Positions 24,017 through 30,566 of a stretch of 56,390 bases of DNA are shown piece by piece. Under the pieces are notes generated by a model, which made no database searches, was not told where the DNA came from, and worked only from the letters and a program-made list of their open reading frames with translations. Both the position numbers and the translations under genes were made by a program. Positions within the stretch are counted from its first letter, which is position 1; the number at the start of each line of letters is the position of its first letter. The stretch covers positions 1-56,390 of IMG/VR virus record IMGVR_UViG_3300008450_000048, one strand, 5' to 3'. The DNA comes from a virus.

Positions 24017-24232
24017 ATGAGCAACTATATTCACCAGCTGCAAAATCAAGTCAACGACTTGCAGCACGTCGTCATCACCCGCGCTGAGCGCGTCCAGGAA
24101 TTCCGGCAGCACCTGCTGTCGTCGAAGTTTCCCCCGATCCAGCATGACGGCAGCCGGGGCGATCTGGTCAGTGTGGCCGAAGTTTTCAACTGGCTGCGCT
24201 ACATCGAAAACCCTGCACTTGAGACCGTTTAA
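24017..24232 (+). CDS. Unrecognised small early protein
   Basis: A protein of 71 residues from ATG 24017 (MSNYIHQLQNQVNDLQHVVI), with AAGGAG five bases upstream; the frame opens earlier but without a ribosome site. The N-terminal 45 residues form a predicted coiled coil. The rest contains VSVAEVFNWLRYIENP. It resembles short early proteins of many proteobacterial phages. Function is unknown. Confidence 0.65.
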   Translation: MSNYIHQLQNQVNDLQHVVITRAERVQEFRQHLLSSKFPPIQHDGSRGDLVSVAEVFNWLRYIENPALETV

Positions 24233-24242
24233 GGAGACCGCC

Positions 24243-24500
24243 ATGCAAAAGCGCAACTACATCGCCGAGATCGATTCACGTGTCGCAGGCATCCCTTGCA
24301 AGATCGGCGTCGTTGAGTACTCCCGCTACGAGGGTTCGTATTCGTACAACGCACCCAGCGACATCGACTACTACGGCTACACCGAGATGGACTTCGACGT
24401 GCTGGACCGCCGCGGCCGCCCTGCTGCCTGGCTCGAGCGAAAGCTCGACAAGGACGAGCGCGCTGACATTGAGTACCTCATCTCTGATTACTTTTCTTAA
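24243..24500 (+). CDS. Unrecognised small early protein
   Basis: A protein of 85 residues, MQKRNYIAEIDSRVAGIPCK. It is beta-rich and acidic (SRYEGSYSYNAPSDIDYYGY, then EMDFDVLDRRGRPAAWLE). The phage-type pattern is familiar but no function is known. AAGGAG lies before the ATG. Confidence 0.65.
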   Translation: MQKRNYIAEIDSRVAGIPCKIGVVEYSRYEGSYSYNAPSDIDYYGYTEMDFDVLDRRGRPAAWLERKLDKDERADIEYLISDYFS

Positions 24501-24501
24501 C

Positions 24502-24517
24502 TATCACATTGCTTATT
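24502..24517. promoter_or_regulatory. Operator copy between early genes
   Basis: TATCACATTGCTTATT lies in the 28-base gap between two early genes, just before a ribosome site. No strong -35 is seen. It may be a roadblock site rather than a promoter operator. Confidence 0.5.
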
Positions 24518-24528
24518 TGGAGACCGAC

Positions 24529-24735
24529 ATGATCGACATGGCACAAGCAGACCGCACCCTTCGCGCCAAAGGCGACGGCAACGACAAAGTGTTTGAGAAC
24601 TTTCGCACCCGCTTGCGCGGCACGAACGACCAGGAATATCAGATCTACCTGGCCTGCGCCGACGACGGCAATGGTGGCGACATCACCCGCGGCGGTGCCC
24701 CGCTGAAGACCTATCAAGAATGGTTGATGAGCTGA
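24529..24735 (+). CDS. Unrecognised small early protein
   Basis: A protein of 68 residues from ATG 24529 (MIDMAQADRTLRAKGDGNDK), with TGGAGA upstream. It is hydrophilic, ending GGAPLKTYQEWLMS. Function is unknown. Its TGA overlaps the next ATG. Confidence 0.6.
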   Translation: MIDMAQADRTLRAKGDGNDKVFENFRTRLRGTNDQEYQIYLACADDGNGGDITRGGAPLKTYQEWLMS

Positions 24736-24824
24736 TGAGCCGCGCCCTTCGCATCGCTTACGTACTCGTGTACGCCGCTGCCCTGGTGGTGGCGTACATG
24801 GACCTTTTTATCTGGAGACCCTAA
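24735..24824 (+). CDS. 29-residue membrane peptide
   Basis: ATG 24735 overlaps the upstream stop, and the TAA overlaps the next ATG (TAATG). The peptide MSRALRIAYVLVYAAALVVA, then YMDLFIWRP, is one hydrophobic helix. Coupling at both ends supports translation. Function is unknown. Confidence 0.5.
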   Translation: MSRALRIAYVLVYAAALVVAYMDLFIWRP

Positions 24825-25114
24825 TGAGTCCATACAAAAACCACATCTTGCGCAACGCCAAGGGCATGTGCATCACGTCAGAGATCCTGCTTGACATGGT
24901 CGACATCTGCGGCCGCAGGCGTCCGTCATTCACAGGATTGAAAGATGCCGCAGTCGTTGACGGTGTTTGCAGCCTGCCGACCGCGCACACGAAGCTGCAC
25001 TGGCTAATCGACAACGGTTACCTAGTCTCAGAAATTAATCAACACGATCGCCGCGCCAAGATCTTGCGCGTGACTCTTAAAGGCGATCGCTATCTGCGTG
25101 AGGTGAACAAGTGA
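24824..25114 (+). CDS. Winged-helix-like small protein
   Basis: A protein of 96 residues, MSPYKNHILRNAKGMCITSE. The C-terminal half (TAHTKLHWLIDNGYLVSEIN, then DRRAKILRVTLKGDRYL) has the recognition helix and wing pattern of MarR-type DNA-binding folds. A transcription or DNA-metabolism role is possible. No named family can be assigned. Confidence 0.6.
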   Translation: MSPYKNHILRNAKGMCITSEILLDMVDICGRRRPSFTGLKDAAVVDGVCSLPTAHTKLHWLIDNGYLVSEINQHDRRAKILRVTLKGDRYLREVNK

Positions 25115-25263
25115 AACGCTACGGCATCCTCGACGACGACGATCGCGTCATCCGCTGGGTGTGGGACAAGCCTGGCGCTGGCTACCGGTATGTCGAAGTC
25201 AAGGTGCCGCGCCGTCGCAAGCCGCGCATTGATCTGAGCCAATTTGAAGAAGCACTTTTTTGA
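25111..25263 (+). CDS. 50-residue basic early protein (GTG start)
   Basis: GTG 25111 overlaps the upstream TGA (GTGA). The protein MKRYGILDDDDRVIRWVWDK has a basic segment (VKVPRRRKPRIDLSQFEEAL). Short phage proteins with the RWVW...Y.Y pattern are common but of unknown function. Confidence 0.55.
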   Translation: MKRYGILDDDDRVIRWVWDKPGAGYRYVEVKVPRRRKPRIDLSQFEEALF

Positions 25264-25273
25264 GGAACGCAAA

Positions 25274-25435
25274 ATGAGAAAGTATGAAACCCACTACGAC
25301 GACTGCGCTGCAAGTGTTTTTCCGCAACTTGCATGGGTAGCGTATGAGGAAGGCGCCTGCGGTGATGACATCCATGCTCGAGGCGCGACGCCCGAAGAAG
25401 CGATTGAGAACCTGCGCGAAATGCTGGACGACTAA
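25274..25435 (+). CDS. Small HicB-like fold protein
   Basis: A protein of 53 residues from ATG 25274 (MRKYETHYDDCAASVFPQLA), with GAGGA upstream. The pattern DDIHARGATPEEAIENLREM resembles the HicB-type antitoxin core, but there is no HicA partner beside it. It is therefore called only by fold resemblance. Confidence 0.5.
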   Translation: MRKYETHYDDCAASVFPQLAWVAYEEGACGDDIHARGATPEEAIENLREMLDD

Positions 25436-25453
25436 TTGACTGGAGTTTTTCTT

Positions 25454-25717
25454 ATGGGAAACAAAACAGCTCATCCTGTGTTTGATGTTTTAATTGAGCG
25501 TTTCGGTCTGAAAAACGATGTCGATATAAGCAGGCTAATTGGCTTTCAGTATTCGTATATCTGGAAGCTGCGCAATCGGATCGTTGCTGGCAGCCCTGCG
25601 GTTGCTCTGGCAATTCACGAAACATTCGGTATGCCGATCGCAGAGATCCGTTCTCTGGGCGGCGACGACTTCGTCGGCATCAGCCGGCCAACTAATCGTA
25701 CGGAGGTGCAAGCATGA
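25454..25717 (+). CDS. Third helix-turn-helix-like small regulator
   Basis: A protein of 87 residues from ATG 25454 (MGNKTAHPVFDVLIERFGLK). The segment NDVDISRLIGFQYSYIWKLR, then ETFGMPIAEIRSL, follows the plan of degenerate Cro/XRE-like proteins common in phages. It is in the early operon, 1.6 kb after the CI-like gene, so it could be an anti-repressor or a secondary regulator. Confidence 0.55.
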   Translation: MGNKTAHPVFDVLIERFGLKNDVDISRLIGFQYSYIWKLRNRIVAGSPAVALAIHETFGMPIAEIRSLGGDDFVGISRPTNRTEVQA

Positions 25718-25896
25718 ACAATCGCAAATGGCCACGAACATTGAACGAAGCTTTTCCAAACACCATTGAGTACAGCTGCGCAATCGAACGCCCCAGGCCA
25801 AGAAACTGGATTTCTTGGAATCGATTGATTGTCTGGTTTATTGTTGGCGGCCTTATCACAATGCTAATCCGAAATATCGTTTTACCCCTTGCATAA
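25714..25896 (+). CDS. Small membrane protein
   Basis: A protein of 60 residues, MNNRKWPRTLNEAFPNTIEY. A C-terminal hydrophobic helix (LIVWFIVGGLITMLI) follows a polar N-terminus. It overlaps the upstream gene by ATGA. Its last codons overlap the -35 box of P25.9. Function is unknown. Confidence 0.55.
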   Translation: MNNRKWPRTLNEAFPNTIEYSCAIERPRPRNWISWNRLIVWFIVGGLITMLIRNIVLPLA

Positions 25897-25916
25897 CTTC
25901 ACGCTTGTGATATTAT
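25889..25916 (+). promoter_or_regulatory. Early rightward promoter with embedded operator (P25.9)
   Basis: TTGCAT (25889-25894), a 16-base spacer, TATTAT (25911-25916). The operator copy is 25897-25912 (CTTCACGCTTGTGATA). It serves the gene at 25983. Confidence 0.75.
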
Positions 25917-25922
25917 GTGTCC

Positions 25923-25961
25923 GTGGTCAACGCATTGACCACCTGACCTGGCAGCACCAGG
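25923..25961 (+). other. Two tandem hairpins at the 5' end of the P25.9 transcript
   Basis: Hairpin 1: GTGGTCAA-CGCA-TTGACCAC (25923-25942). Hairpin 2: CCTGG-CAGCA-CCAGG (25947-25961). The start, just after the -10 box, and the gap between hairpins closely match the P23.9 leader, although the stem sequences differ. Confidence 0.65.
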
Positions 25962-25982
25962 CACTCTCAAAGGAGACGCATC

Positions 25983-26288
25983 ATGTTTGATCTGAACGAC
26001 ATCGAAGTTATCGAAGGCGACGCTGAAGTTTCTGAGCTTGAGTACTACGCCAGCATTCAGCGCGCCATCAACTCCGGCACCGCGTGGTCTTTCCAGGGCA
26101 GCTACGGCCGCGCCATGATGGACGCCATCGAAAGCGGCTACTGCCTGCTGGGTAAGGCCGGCGCCCGTGACTACTACGGCAACTACATCCCCAGCCGTGA
26201 CGAAGTCATGGAAGGCACCAAGGGTTCGATCAGCTACGTCCAGGACCGCATGGGCGAAGACTGGCTGTTCGAAATGGAAAACGTCTAA
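25983..26288 (+). CDS. Unrecognised early protein
   Basis: A protein of 101 residues, MFDLNDIEVIEGDAEVSELE. It is acidic, with an aromatic core (SIQRAINSGTAWSFQGSYGR, then GYCLLGKAGARDYYGNYIPS). Similar proteins are common in proteobacterial phages, function unknown. It is the first gene after P25.9 and has AAGGAGA upstream. Confidence 0.65.
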   Translation: MFDLNDIEVIEGDAEVSELEYYASIQRAINSGTAWSFQGSYGRAMMDAIESGYCLLGKAGARDYYGNYIPSRDEVMEGTKGSISYVQDRMGEDWLFEMENV

Positions 26289-26295
26289 CCGGAGG

Positions 26296-26311
26296 TATCA
26301 CAATGGCTATT
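26296..26311. promoter_or_regulatory. Operator-like motif overlapping a start codon
   Basis: TATCACAATGGCTATT lies between GGAGG and the gene starting at 26303 and contains its ATG. It closely matches the operator at 34360-34375. The site at 27365 has the same arrangement. No promoter boxes fit here. Confidence 0.4.
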
Positions 26312-26620
26312 TCCACCATCCCCTTTGCCCATGTCCGCGAGTTCTACGAACGCAACCAGCCCGACGGGCATTGGTTTGACGCGGCCACCATGCGCTTCTT
26401 TAAAACCAAGCTGCCTCAGATTGCTTACGAGTCTGAGGCCGGCATCCACTTTGTCACACGCGAAACAGACCCAGGCGGCGTGTCGGCCTACAGCGTGCGC
26501 CGCCAGCTGCCGAACGGTGAGATCAAGACTGTCGGCGAGTTTCACAGCTACAAGACGCGCGCCGCCGCTGCGACTGCCATTCGCCTGTTGAGCAAGGAGG
26601 CCAGCCATGTGGTGGTCTGA
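26303..26620 (+). CDS. Unrecognised early protein
   Basis: A protein of 105 residues, MAISTIPFAHVREFYERNQP. It has alpha/beta composition, with PDGHWFDAATMRFFKTKLPQ and later KTRAAAATAIRLL. The pattern with HWFD and MRFF is common in phages, function unknown. GGAGG lies before the ATG inside an operator-like motif. Confidence 0.65.
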   Translation: MAISTIPFAHVREFYERNQPDGHWFDAATMRFFKTKLPQIAYESEAGIHFVTRETDPGGVSAYSVRRQLPNGEIKTVGEFHSYKTRAAAATAIRLLSKEASHVVV

Positions 26621-26894
26621 ATCCTCCGGTCGCATTGAACTCAAGATGACACTGAAGCAGGCGCAGTCCTGCAGTCATCCTGGCCGCTGCGACGACGACG
26701 TTGTTGCCCTGCGCCAGGTGCCGGCCATCAAGCGCCAGCTCGAGAAGCTGGACCCGAAGCTGGTGGCCGACTGCCTGCGCGAGTACGGCGCCTGGGACGA
26801 AGAGCAGCTGGCCGACCATGAGTACAACTTGGACCGCCTGCTGTGGATCGCAGCGTGCGACATCGCTGAAGAAAACTTTCTGAAGACCGCTTGA
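26607..26894 (+). CDS. Unrecognised early protein
   Basis: A protein of 95 residues, MWWSESSGRIELKMTLKQAQ. AGGAGG lies six bases before the ATG. The segment CSHPGRCDDDVVALRQVPAI is followed by acidic helices (YGAWDEEQLADHEYNLDRLL). It overlaps the upstream gene by 14 bases. Function is unknown. Confidence 0.6.
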   Translation: MWWSESSGRIELKMTLKQAQSCSHPGRCDDDVVALRQVPAIKRQLEKLDPKLVADCLREYGAWDEEQLADHEYNLDRLLWIAACDIAEENFLKTA

Positions 26895-26918
26895 CGGACT
26901 TCACAATGCTGATATACT
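26891..26918 (+). promoter_or_regulatory. Early rightward promoter with embedded operator (P26.9)
   Basis: TTGACG (26891-26896), a 16-base spacer, TATACT (26913-26918). The operator copy is 26899-26914 (CTTCACAATGCTGATA). It serves the recombination genes. The leader has only a weak GGTT/AACC hairpin. Confidence 0.8.
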
Positions 26919-26960
26919 TAACCCCGGTTCATCAATAACCCACTCCCGAAAGGACGCATC

Positions 26961-27344
26961 ATGAAACCCATGACACTGCAAGACCTCATCAATCTCCGCA
27001 TCGCCGCCAAGCGCGAAGAAGACAAAGCCGTCCAGGCACGTCGCGATGTGGATGCTCAGATCGCCGAGCTGCTCAAAGACCCTGCCAAGCCTGAAGGCGC
27101 CGTATCCCAAAAGGTCGACGGCTTCAAGATCACCTGCACCTACAAAGTCGACCGCAAAGTATCTGCTGACGAGCTGCAAAAATCGTGGGACAAGCTGTCT
27201 CCTGAAGTGCAGGCCGTGTTCAAGTGGAAGCCCGATGTGTCGACCTCAGAGCTGCGCAAGCTCGACGACAAGCAGCAGCTCGCTGCTTCGAAGTTCATCA
27301 CGACAAACCCTGCTTCGCCGTCGATCAAGATCGAAGCGATCTGA
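26961..27344 (+). CDS. Conserved protein upstream of the Sak4-like gene
   Basis: A protein of 127 residues, MKPMTLQDLINLRIAAKREE. An N-terminal coiled coil is followed by beta strands (GFKITCTYKVDRKVSADELQ) and a C-terminus with ASKFITTNPASPSIKIEAI. Proteins of this type often precede Sak4/AAA_24 genes in phage recombination operons. Function is unknown. Confidence 0.65.
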   Translation: MKPMTLQDLINLRIAAKREEDKAVQARRDVDAQIAELLKDPAKPEGAVSQKVDGFKITCTYKVDRKVSADELQKSWDKLSPEVQAVFKWKPDVSTSELRKLDDKQQLAASKFITTNPASPSIKIEAI

Positions 27345-27364
27345 TTTCTTTTCACACTCGGAGA

Positions 27365-27380
27365 CATCACAATGGCTATA
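27365..27380. promoter_or_regulatory. Operator-like motif overlapping the start of the Sak4-like gene
   Basis: CATCACAATGGCTATA contains the ATG at 27372, just after GGAGA. It has the same arrangement as 26296. Both genes begin with the codons for MAIS, so part of the match may come from shared coding sequence. Confidence 0.35.
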
Positions 27381-28058
27381 TCCCTCAAGTCCACCAAGGA
27401 CGCCGCCCTTGACGGCATCAAGGTTCTCGTTCACGGCCCTGCCGGCGCTGGCAAGACCAGCCTGTGCGCGACCACCGGCGAACCGACCATCATCATCAGC
27501 GCCGAGTCCGGCTTGCTGTCGCTGCGTGGCGTCGACATCCCGGTCATCGAAGTCAAGACGCTCGAGCAAATGTACGAGGCGTACGACTTCGTCGTCAACG
27601 ATCCGCAGGGTCAGGCCTTCAAGTGGGTCTGCTTGGACTCCATCAGCGAGATCGCTGAGGTGGTGCTGAACCACGAGAAGAAAGTCGCCAAGGATCCGCG
27701 CCAGGCGTACGGCGCGCTGGCCGAGAAGATGACGGATCTGATCCGTGCCTTCCGCGACCTGCCTGGCCGCAACGTGTACTTCAGCTGCAAGCAGGAGCGC
27801 ACGAAGGACGAGCAGTCAGGCGCGATGCTCTATTACCCGGCCATGCCCGGCAACATGTTGAAGCAGGGCGTCGGCTACTTCTTCGATGAAGTCATGGCAC
27901 TGCGCGTTGAAAAGGATGCCGACGGCAATCCCACGCGCTGGCTGCAGACCAGCCGGGATTTCAATTACGAGGCGAAGGACCGGTCCGGTTGCTTGGACAT
28001 GTTCGAACCTCCAAACCTCGCGGACATCGCCGCGAAGATTTCTTCCACCGCCAATTAA
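27372..28058 (+). CDS. Sak4-like RecA-family recombination ATPase
   Basis: A protein of 228 residues, MAISLKSTKDAALDGIKVLV. Walker A is HGPAGAGKTS (21-30) and Walker B is WVCLDS (84-89). A RecA-like core of this length with AFRDLPGRNVYFSCKQER matches phage AAA_24/Sak4 single-strand annealing-type recombinases. These work with the SSB-like protein encoded next. The gene order with DUF669 and a Cas4-like nuclease supports this. Confidence 0.85.
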   Translation: MAISLKSTKDAALDGIKVLVHGPAGAGKTSLCATTGEPTIIISAESGLLSLRGVDIPVIEVKTLEQMYEAYDFVVNDPQGQAFKWVCLDSISEIAEVVLNHEKKVAKDPRQAYGALAEKMTDLIRAFRDLPGRNVYFSCKQERTKDEQSGAMLYYPAMPGNMLKQGVGYFFDEVMALRVEKDADGNPTRWLQTSRDFNYEAKDRSGCLDMFEPPNLADIAAKISSTAN

Positions 28059-28077
28059 TCCTGAAAGGACACCCATC

Positions 28078-28599
28078 ATGGCGCAATTTCAATTCGACAC
28101 CAACACCGTTGAGAAACGGGAAAACAACTTTGAGCTGCTGCCGGCAGGCTGGTACGTCGCTCAGGTCGTTGAGAGCGACATCGTCAACCTGAAGTCTGGC
28201 AACGGCCAGGCTATCAAGCTGACGTTTGATGTGCTCTCTGAAGGCCACCGCGGCCGCAAGATCTGGGCGCAGCTGAACGTCCGTCACAACAACCCGGAAG
28301 CTGAGCGCATTGCCCAGCAGCAGCTGCGTGAGCTGTGCGATTCGATCGGCGTGGTTCGCATGAACGACACCGTCGAGCTGCACAACAAGCCGATGCAGGT
28401 CCGCGTGAAGATCCGCAAGTCTGAGAACCCTCAGTACGAAGATCAGAACGAGATCAGCGGCTACAAGGCTGCTGGCGGTGCGGCTGCACCTGCCATGCAG
28501 ATACCTGCTCGAGCTGCTGCTCCTGCTGCAGCGGCCGCACCTGCTGCTGCTGCTCCGGCTGCTGCCACGCCGCCCTGGCAAAAGAAGAGCGCAGCGTAA
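28078..28599 (+). CDS. SSB-like DUF669 protein
   Basis: A protein of 173 residues from ATG 28078 (MAQFQFDTNTVEKRENNFEL). The beta-rich domain (PAGWYVAQVVESDIVNLKSG, then IWAQLNVRHNNPEAERIAQQ) is the DUF669 pattern, thought to bind single-stranded DNA. The C-terminal 40 residues are an Ala/Pro-rich linker ending WQKKSAA. It lies directly after the Sak4-like ATPase and is probably its partner. Confidence 0.8.
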   Translation: MAQFQFDTNTVEKRENNFELLPAGWYVAQVVESDIVNLKSGNGQAIKLTFDVLSEGHRGRKIWAQLNVRHNNPEAERIAQQQLRELCDSIGVVRMNDTVELHNKPMQVRVKIRKSENPQYEDQNEISGYKAAGGAAAPAMQIPARAAAPAAAAAPAAAAPAAATPPWQKKSAA

Positions 28600-28698
28600 C
28601 GATTGCGGGGAAAGCGGATGCTGGCGTGCGGCACTGCGTGAAGCGGAGCGCATTGCAGCCAGACGCAGCGAGTACCCCACCTTTTTTAGGAGACAAAC

Positions 28699-28848
28699 AT
28701 GTTTAAAGCGATTGTTGGACTGTGGCTTGCACTGACCGCCACGCTTGTGTGGGCCAACTGCACCACGCATACCTACTTTGTGAATGGCAAGACGGTCATT
28801 TGCACCACTTGCTGCTACGGCGGCAACTGCACCACCAACTGCTACTAA
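28699..28848 (+). CDS. Secreted six-cysteine peptide
   Basis: A protein of 49 residues from ATG 28699 (MFKAIVGLWLALTATLVWAN), with AGGAGA upstream. Residues 1-19 look like a signal peptide with an A-N cleavage site. The mature part of about 30 residues contains six cysteines (NC, IC, TCC, NC, NC) with Thr/Asn/Tyr, enough for three disulfides. An exported peptide is unexpected in a recombination operon. It could alter the periplasm or surface of the host, but no function is known. Confidence 0.6.
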   Translation: MFKAIVGLWLALTATLVWANCTTHTYFVNGKTVICTTCCYGGNCTTNCY

Positions 28849-28858
28849 GGAGAAAGCA

Positions 28859-29131
28859 ATGCAACAAAACCAACCACCCATCATCACCATCAAGATGGTC
28901 CCTGCCGGCGTTGAGCTGGTGCTCAATGCGCTGAATCAGCTGCCACGCGGACAAGTGGAAGGCCTGTGGCAAGAGATTGCCGGCCAGTACACCTATCAGA
29001 TGCAGGAGCTGCAGAAGGCCGCACAAGCCGCGCAAGCTGCTGAGGCTGCACAAGCACCGGCCGCTGCTGAAACCGCGCCTGAAGCGCCGTCTGACGACGC
29101 TGGCGCTGTCTCGCCGGGAGGTACTGAATGA
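28859..29131 (+). CDS. Unrecognised Ala-rich protein
   Basis: A protein of 90 residues from ATG 28859 (MQQNQPPIITIKMVPAGVEL). The first 45 residues (LNALNQLPRGQVEGLWQEIA) form a small helical domain. The rest is a low-complexity Ala/Gln/Pro tail. AAGGAGA lies upstream. Function is unknown. Confidence 0.55.
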   Translation: MQQNQPPIITIKMVPAGVELVLNALNQLPRGQVEGLWQEIAGQYTYQMQELQKAAQAAQAAEAAQAPAAAETAPEAPSDDAGAVSPGGTE

Positions 29132-29331
29132 TGTCTACCCGCATTTACGCAGTCCAGGGACTGGACACCTTTCGATTGATTGAAGCCGGCAGCAAGCAGG
29201 CCGCGATTCGTCATGCCGCAAAGGGCATCTTCTCTGCTGAAGTCGCCAATCAGAAGACACTGGTCGCTGCCATGACAGACGGCGTGCGCGTCGAGGTGGC
29301 AACGCCTGAGAAGGCTGAGGCGGAGGAGTAA
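29128..29331 (+). CDS. Unrecognised small protein
   Basis: A protein of 67 residues, MMSTRIYAVQGLDTFRLIEA. The pattern RLIEAGSKQAAIRHAAKGIF is typical of short phage proteins of unknown role. It overlaps the upstream gene. The first or second ATG may be used. Confidence 0.6.
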   Translation: MMSTRIYAVQGLDTFRLIEAGSKQAAIRHAAKGIFSAEVANQKTLVAAMTDGVRVEVATPEKAEAEE

Positions 29332-29332
29332 G

Positions 29333-29357
29333 CCAGCCGGCGGTGCGGCTGGTTTTA
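29333..29357 (+). terminator. Intrinsic terminator within the recombination region
   Basis: CCAGCCG (29333-29339), a six-base loop, CGGCTGG (29346-29352), then TTTT. It lies immediately after the stop of the preceding gene and 140 bases before the nuclease gene. Confidence 0.75.
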
Positions 29358-29498
29358 TGGCTTTTTCCCAGCAAACACCGGCAGCATGGGCTTGTGGCTC
29401 CTTATACGCGAGTGACCGTGCCGACTGACCGCCGTAAGCGGTGGCTGGGCCAACAGCCTGACACCCCGGAAAGACGGGGCCAACACAATGGAGAACAC
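29358..29498 (+). other. Structured 5' leader of the nuclease gene
   Basis: These 141 bases have no gene. They can form ACCGC-CGTAA-GCGGT (about 29428-29442), GGCTG-GGCCAA-CAGCC (29443-29458) and CCCCG-GAAAGA-CGGGG (29464-29479). The string GGGCCAACA occurs twice (29447-29455 and 29477-29485), the second just before the ribosome site. No known riboswitch class is recognised. It may be an antiterminator leader, an autoregulatory site or an RNA ligand element. Confidence 0.5.
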
Positions 29499-30566
29499 AT
29501 GGCAAAACCGCCCGAACCAATGCATTCAACTGCCGCCCTGATCTATCAGGCGTATGAGAACGACGCCGACTCCGGCAACCGCCCGCACCTGGGCGCGTCC
29601 CTGATCGGCCACGCCTGCGAACGCTATCTGTGGATGACGTTCCGATGGGTCGAAGACAAGAAGTTTGACGGCCGCATGCTGCGCCTATTCCAGACCGGCG
29701 ATCGTGAAGAGGCGCGCCTTGTTGCCAACCTGCGCCGCATCGGTGTGCAGGTGCATGACAAGACACCGGACGGCCAGCAGTGGCGCGTGTCCGATGTCGG
29801 CGGCCACTTCGGCGGCAGCATGGACGGCGCAGCTCTTGGACTGCCGGAAGCGCCGAAGACCTGGCACGTGCTCGAGTTCAAGACGCACAACGAGAAAAGC
29901 TTCAAAGAGCTGAGCAAGGGTGTGCGTGTGGCCAAGCCGCAGCACTACGCGCAGATGCAGATCTACATGGGTCTGACTGGAATGGACCGCGCTTTTTACA
30001 TGGCGGTCAACAAGAACAACGACGAGCTGTACACCGAGCGCGTGGAGTTTGACCCGGTTGAATTCGCCAGGCTGAAGGCGCGCGCTGAGCGTGTGATCAA
30101 TGCAACCGAGCCGCCGCTGAAGATCAGCGAAGACCCGAGCTGGTACGTCTGCAAGATGTGCGACTTCCACGAGCACTGCCACGGGACGGCTGCGCCGCAG
30201 GTCAACTGCCGCACGTGCGCTCACAGCACGCCGCAGATTAACGGCGAAGCGCGATGGTCCTGCTCTAGAGGCACCGCCGACTTGAACATCAGCAGTATTC
30301 CGATGGACCTGCAGCGCACCGGCTGCAGCTCGCACCGGTACATCCCGATCCTGCTGCAGAACTTCGCGACGCAGGCGGACTATGTCAATGGTGATGTTAT
30401 GTACACCGATTGCGATGGCATTGTGTTTGGCAACGGCGAGAACCCTGGATCGCTGACCAGCCATGACATCCGCAACCTGAAAGCAAAGTCACTGGCCGGT
30501 GGCATGGCAGAGCTGAAGAAGGAAATCGACGAGGTCTTCGGACCAGGCAGCAAGGTGGTCGCATGA
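29499..30566 (+). CDS. PD-(D/E)XK nuclease (Cas4/RecB-like phage exonuclease)
   Basis: A protein of 355 residues from ATG 29499 (MAKPPEPMHSTAALIYQAYE), with GGAG upstream. The nuclease core has GDREE (68-72), GSMDG (D109) and VLEFKTH (E126, K128), followed by the helix KPQHYAQMQIYMGL. The C-terminal part has several Cys residues (CKMCDFHEHC, CRTCAHS), possibly an Fe-S or zinc site as in Cas4/AddB-type enzymes. It should resect DNA ends for the Sak4/SSB-like recombination system. Confidence 0.85.
   Translation: MAKPPEPMHSTAALIYQAYENDADSGNRPHLGASLIGHACERYLWMTFRWVEDKKFDGRMLRLFQTGDREEARLVANLRRIGVQVHDKTPDGQQWRVSDVGGHFGGSMDGAALGLPEAPKTWHVLEFKTHNEKSFKELSKGVRVAKPQHYAQMQIYMGLTGMDRAFYMAVNKNNDELYTERVEFDPVEFARLKARAERVINATEPPLKISEDPSWYVCKMCDFHEHCHGTAAPQVNCRTCAHSTPQINGEARWSCSRGTADLNISSIPMDLQRTGCSSHRYIPILLQNFATQADYVNGDVMYTDCDGIVFGNGENPGSLTSHDIRNLKAKSLAGGMAELKKEIDEVFGPGSKVVA

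Noticed and set aside
25274-25435. HicAB toxin-antitoxin system
   Set aside because: Only a short HicB-like fold is seen and no HicA toxin lies beside it.
30381-30396. Operator-like TATGTCAATGGTGATG
   Set aside because: It is inside the nuclease gene with no promoter boxes; it is probably chance.
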